A stretch of DNA of 7,648 nt from an uncultured Clostridia bacterium (GTDB taxonomy: Bacteria; Bacillota; Clostridia; Oscillospirales; Ruminococcaceae), in assembly GCA_947165805.1 (NCBI GenBank), contig CAMVBT010000118.1, positions 1 to 7,648 on the forward strand, written 5' to 3'. Each line of letters begins with the position of its first letter. Within the stretch, counting starts at the first letter, position 1. This document shows positions 4,825-7,648 of the stretch, one piece after another. The position numbers and the translations under genes were made by a program. The notes beneath the pieces are model-generated. The model searched no databases. It had not been told where the DNA came from and worked only from the letters and a program-made list of their open reading frames with translations.

Positions 4825-6493
4825 TCAGGTTCTCCTCATCGTGATGTCTGATCTGTGCGCGTTTTATCTTACCGCCGAGAGTTTTCGGAAGCTCGTCAAC
4901 GTATTCGATAACGCGGGGATACTTGTAGGGAGCGGTCTCGCGCTTAACGTGGTCCTGCAGCTCCTTTGTAAGCTCGGGGGACGGGGTGTAGCCCTTCGCG
5001 AGAACTACGGTCGCCTTTACGACCTGACCTCTTATCGGGTCGGGAGCGCCGGTTATGGCAGATTCGACCACGGCAGGATGCGTGAGCAGCGCGCTTTCGA
5101 CCTCGAACGGCCCGATACGGTATCCGGAGCATTTGATAACGTCATCGTTCCTGCCTACGAACCAGTAATATCCGTGAGAATCGCGCCACGCAACGTCGCC
5201 GGTATCATAGTTGGCACCGCCGAGCACAGCCTTGGTCAGCTCAGGATTCTTATAGTATCCGCAGAAAAGCCCGGTGGGATGATGCTTGTCTATATCGCAG
5301 GCCATGATGCTTCCCTCCTCACCGTCGTCGGTCTCGGTGCCGTCCGGGCGGAGAAGGTGGATATTATAAAGCGGAGAAGGCTTTCCCGTCGAGCCCGGTT
5401 TTGGGTCGATCCACGGGAAGTTTGCGATAAGTACGGAGCCTTCGGTCTGCCCGAAGCCTTCACGCATTTTTTTGCCGGTCAGCTCATAGATGCGGTTGAA
5501 TACCTCGGGATTGAGCGGTTCGCCGGCGTTGCAGAAGTTCTCGATGGTAGAGAGGTCGTACTGCGTCATATCCTCCTGCAGCATGAAGCGGTACATGGTA
5601 GGCGGAGCGCAGAAAGTAGTGAGCTTGTACTTGCTTATAACAGAGAGCATGTCCTTTGCATCGAAGCGTCCGGTGAAGTCATAAACGAACTGTACAGCAC
5701 CGCAGATCCACTGACCGTAGATCTTGCCCCAGCCGAATTTAGCCCAGCCCGAATCCGAGATCGACATGTGCAGCTTGTTTTCCTGTACCTGATGCCAATA
5801 CTTTGCGGTAACAATATGACCGAGAGGGTATGCGAAGTTATGGCACACCATTTTCGGCATACCCGTGGAGCCGGAGGTGAAGTATATGAGCATTATATCA
5901 TCGGTCTTTGTAGCCTGATCGTCGGTGGGACGCTCAAAGGTATCGGGATACTTCTCTATCTCGTCCTCGAAGAAATCCCAGCCGTCACGGGGCTCGGCAA
6001 CGGCGATTTTCTTGCCGAGAGTTTTTATCTCGGGAGCGGCACTGTCTATCTGGGCGCGGATATACTCATCATCACAGGCGATGATCGCGGATATCTCCGC
6101 CATATTTCCGCGGTAGGCGATATCGTGAGCGGTAAACAGAAGATTGCCCGGGATAAGTATGATACCGAGCTTATGCAGCGCCGTGGCTATTACCCAGTAC
6201 TCCCAGCGGCGGCGGAGGATAAGAAGGACAACATCGCCTTTTTTGAGCCCGAGACTGCGGAAATAGTGGCAGGCACGGTTCGAGAGCCTCGATATATCGG
6301 TGAAGGTGAAGGTACGCTCCTGCTTGTCGTGACTGAGCCAGAGCATAGCTTTTTTGTCGGGTTCCTGCTTTGCCCATTCGTCAACGATGTCCCAGCCGAA
6401 ATTGAAATCATCGGGTACGTTTACACGGTAGTTTTCGACAAAATCCTCGTAAGAATCGAATTCTATACGGGGAAGATAGCGGTCTAAAAGCAT
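4820..6493 (-). CDS. AMP-forming acyl-CoA synthetase
   Basis: A 557-residue member of the adenylate-forming superfamily, closest in appearance to medium-chain acyl-CoA synthetases and acetyl-CoA-synthetase-like proteins. It would activate a carboxylic acid with ATP to an acyl-AMP and transfer it to CoA in the cytoplasm. Motifs are complete: phosphate-binding YFTSGSTGMPK (204-214), NAGEPL (about 322-327), REGFGQTE (344-351), YDTGDVA (429-435), hinge and SGYRIGPFEVE (456-466), and the catalytic Lys in LGGKIKR (K542). The length is normal. The acid cannot be read from sequence. AAAGGAG precedes the ATG by about 12 bases. It lies 37 bp after the XRE-cupin gene on the same strand and is surely cotranscribed with it. 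It ends at the duplicated terminator. It seems unrelated to the peptide system. Confidence 0.93.
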   Translation of the reverse strand: MLLDRYLPRIEFDSYEDFVENYRVNVPDDFNFGWDIVDEWAKQEPDKKAMLWLSHDKQERTFTFTDISRLSNRACHYFRSLGLKKGDVVLLILRRRWEYWVIATALHKLGIILIPGNLLFTAHDIAYRGNMAEISAIIACDDEYIRAQIDSAAPEIKTLGKKIAVAEPRDGWDFFEDEIEKYPDTFERPTDDQATKTDDIMLIYFTSGSTGMPKMVCHNFAYPLGHIVTAKYWHQVQENKLHMSISDSGWAKFGWGKIYGQWICGAVQFVYDFTGRFDAKDMLSVISKYKLTTFCAPPTMYRFMLQEDMTQYDLSTIENFCNAGEPLNPEVFNRIYELTGKKMREGFGQTEGSVLIANFPWIDPKPGSTGKPSPLYNIHLLRPDGTETDDGEEGSIMACDIDKHHPTGLFCGYYKNPELTKAVLGGANYDTGDVAWRDSHGYYWFVGRNDDVIKCSGYRIGPFEVESALLTHPAVVESAITGAPDPIRGQVVKATVVLAKGYTPSPELTKELQDHVKRETAPYKYPRVIEYVDELPKTLGGKIKRAQIRHHDEENLK

Positions 6494-6530
6494 TTTAACA
6501 AATCTCTCCTTTATCAGATAAGTTCGCGGA

Positions 6531-7076
6531 TCATTCAGCGATCATGGTAAGAAATCTTGCCTTGGAGTCGCCATGGCAGCGCTGACCGTGAGGGTATGTC
6601 GGGTTGAAATATACGGAATCACCCTCATTCAGAGTGATCACCTTGTCCTCGAAAACGACATCTATGCTGCCCTTGAGGACGAGGTTGAATTCCTGACCGG
6701 TGTGAGTAACGAGCTCGGCGGGCTCGTCGGACGGTTCGAGCGTGACAAGCAGGGGCTGCATGATCTTGTTTGAATAGCGGAACGCCAGATCCTTGAAACG
6801 GTATCCGGGAAAACGGCTGACTGTTTTCCCCTGCCCGCGGCGAACGACCTGATAAGTATCTATATGACTCGGTTCCCCGGTGATAAGCTCGTTGAAATCG
6901 ACTCCGAATTTGTTGGCTATCTCATAGATGACGCTTATCGGGAAATCCCCGTTCTGCTCATATTCGGCATACAGCTCGGCGGAGATCCCGAGTTCTTCCG
7001 CAAGCTTTTCCGGGGTGTAATCACACACTTCCCGCAATTCACGGATACGAGCAGAAATTTCTTTGATGCTTTCCAT
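6531..7076 (-). CDS. XRE-family regulator with C-terminal cupin domain
   Basis: A 181-residue transcription regulator. The N-terminal helix-turn-helix spans about residues 8-65 (IRELREVCDYTPEKLAEELG with ISAELYAEYEQNG). The C-terminal cupin spans about 105-180, with HTGQEFNLVLKG and LNEGDSVYFNPTYPHG; H125, E129 and H163 are the likely metal or ligand contacts. Cupin-XRE proteins sense a small molecule and usually control the adjacent metabolic gene. In Clostridia a protein of this kind is commonly found just before an AMP-forming acyl-CoA synthetase, as here. The ATG follows GGAGG by 7 bases. A near-consensus promoter lies about 110 bp upstream. It probably autoregulates the two-gene operon; the ligand, perhaps the acid or acyl-CoA, is inferred. 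Confidence 0.92.
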   Translation of the reverse strand: MESIKEISARIRELREVCDYTPEKLAEELGISAELYAEYEQNGDFPISVIYEIANKFGVDFNELITGEPSHIDTYQVVRRGQGKTVSRFPGYRFKDLAFRYSNKIMQPLLVTLEPSDEPAELVTHTGQEFNLVLKGSIDVVFEDKVITLNEGDSVYFNPTYPHGQRCHGDSKARFLTMIAE

Positions 7077-7184
7077 AATTCTACCTCCGGTAAAGTTATA
7101 ATATCGATGTCTTTATATATCCGCGCGGCAGGCGGTCCCGCATACAGCCGATGTTTTCGGGACGATGCCGCAGACTCTTTTATT

Positions 7185-7213
7185 ATTATATCACCACCTG
7201 ATAAAAAAGTCAA
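7185..7213 (-). promoter_or_regulatory. Promoter for XRE-cupin/acyl-CoA synthetase operon
   Basis: On the minus strand TTGACT (7213-7208), a 17-base spacer and TATAAT (7190-7185), with an extended -10 TG. Transcription would start near 7178, leaving a leader of about 100 bases before the regulator ATG. It is the best match to a housekeeping sigma promoter in the window. Confidence 0.85.
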
Positions 7214-7419
7214 TCATATTTCTTCCCGAATGAAAATCACAGCCGGGATCAGAGGCTCGGGCAGGAATACCCGATGCGGTTCCCGGCCCTTGATCTGTCG
7301 TTGCAGTTTAAGGACGGATCCCCATTGATATTTGGGGGCATTTTACCGTTGTCCGGAAAAAATCCGCGAATTGTACAAAAGAAGACAGAGGTTTTTATGC
7401 AGAATAACTGCCGAAACTA
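7214..7419. other. Intergenic stretch with no recognised gene
   Basis: Between the two divergent promoters I see no convincing coding frame or known RNA. A short frame beginning ATGAAAATCACAGCC (from 7230, 32 codons) lacks a good ribosome binding site. A weak hairpin, CCCCA with TGGGG near 7321-7337, lacks a T tract. Confidence 0.5.
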
Positions 7420-7448
7420 TTGCGCCGGGCTTTAAGATGTGGTATAAT
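7420..7448 (+). promoter_or_regulatory. Promoter for right-edge AAA-lid gene
   Basis: TTGCGC (7420-7425), a 17-base spacer and a perfect TATAAT (7443-7448). Transcription would begin near 7455, about 20 bases before the ATG at 7477, which has GGGGTGA as ribosome binding site. This supports an expressed gene starting there and not the tail of a longer upstream one. Confidence 0.75.
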
Positions 7449-7476
7449 AATGATATGGATTTAACGGGGTGACGAT

Positions 7477-7648
7477 ATGAAAATTGCGATAAAAGAAAAG
7501 TTCACGCGGATGTATGAGAACCGCGGCGAAACATTCGGCAACGGACGCGATGTCCGCAACATTTTCGGGAAAGCAGTCATCAGACAGGCTTCGCGGCTCG
7601 CGGGTATCAACTCCCCGTCGGATACACAGATAATCACGCTCGAAAAGA
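7477..7648 (+). CDS. Partial gene beginning with AAA+ (SpoVK/CbbX-type) lid sequence
   Basis: Fifty-seven codons are visible before the right edge. The sequence KFTRMYENRGETFGNGRDV followed by RNIFGKAVIRQASRLAG closely resembles the C-terminal helical lid of SpoVK/CbbX-like AAA+ ATPases (NFGNGRxVRNxFEKxxxxQAxR). In such proteins the lid follows Walker A, Walker B and arginine-finger segments, yet here it comes directly after a start codon with its own promoter and ribosome binding site. Either the gene encodes a free-standing lid, an N-terminally truncated ATPase, or a larger protein with an unusual domain order continuing past the window. The frame is open to the end. Family resemblance is from pattern recognition; function is open. 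Confidence 0.65.
   Translation, partial: MKIAIKEKFTRMYENRGETFGNGRDVRNIFGKAVIRQASRLAGINSPSDTQIITLEK

Noticed and set aside
4841..6487. A 548-codon open frame on the plus strand
   Set aside because: It is the antisense shadow of the acyl-CoA synthetase, whose motifs are complete on the minus strand; the plus translation shows no recognisable domain.

Overview
The window looks like part of a Firmicutes chromosome from the gut or rumen Clostridia, probably Ruminococcus-like Oscillospiraceae. This is inferred from near-balanced base composition, AGGAGG-type ribosome binding sites, clean TTGACT/TATAAT promoters, a GHKL/LytTR two-component pair, Nif11-type peptide leaders, and an XRE-cupin gene beside an acyl-CoA synthetase gene. 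No species can be named from the sequence alone.

Positions 1-1541 (minus strand) hold a family of small peptide precursors with Nif11-like leaders ending in AVAGG or MVSGG. Two are intact, with cores of only 8 and 11 residues that are very rich in Trp and Phe (KHWWEFWK and LWPFAAKWWPF). One is cut by the left edge of the window. One is a remnant with a large internal deletion. One is a different Nif11-type precursor that seems to have lost its start codon and whose frame is broken into an overlapping Cys-rich reading frame. The 5' halves of two members are nearly identical over about 118 bp, so the family has expanded by recent duplication.

Positions 1575-2254 (minus) encode an ECF sigma factor and, overlapping it by 4 bp, a 65-residue protein whose C-terminal part repeats the leader signature (LPDDDA...NAAG). 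All of these genes point the same way and could share transcripts with the precursors.

Positions 2370-4749 hold a divergently transcribed two-component system: a LytTR response regulator (minus) and a multi-spanning GHKL histidine kinase (plus). Between them lie two back-to-back promoters, a 21-bp-spaced direct repeat that is a good LytTR operator candidate, and an intrinsic-terminator hairpin in the regulator's own leader that may act as an attenuator. A plausible reading, not proven, is a peptide-sensing circuit: kinase, then LytTR regulator, then (through the ECF sigma) the Trp-rich peptides. No export or maturation enzyme is visible in the window; they may lie beyond the left edge.

Positions 4750-4824 hold a strong bidirectional terminator, part of which is tandemly duplicated as a perfect 25-bp repeat. 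Positions 4820-7213 (minus) are an apparently ordinary metabolic operon: an XRE-cupin regulator followed by an AMP-forming acyl-CoA synthetase, driven by a near-consensus promoter. At the right edge a plus-strand gene with its own promoter begins and encodes what looks like the C-terminal lid of a SpoVK/CbbX-type AAA+ ATPase; it runs off the window.
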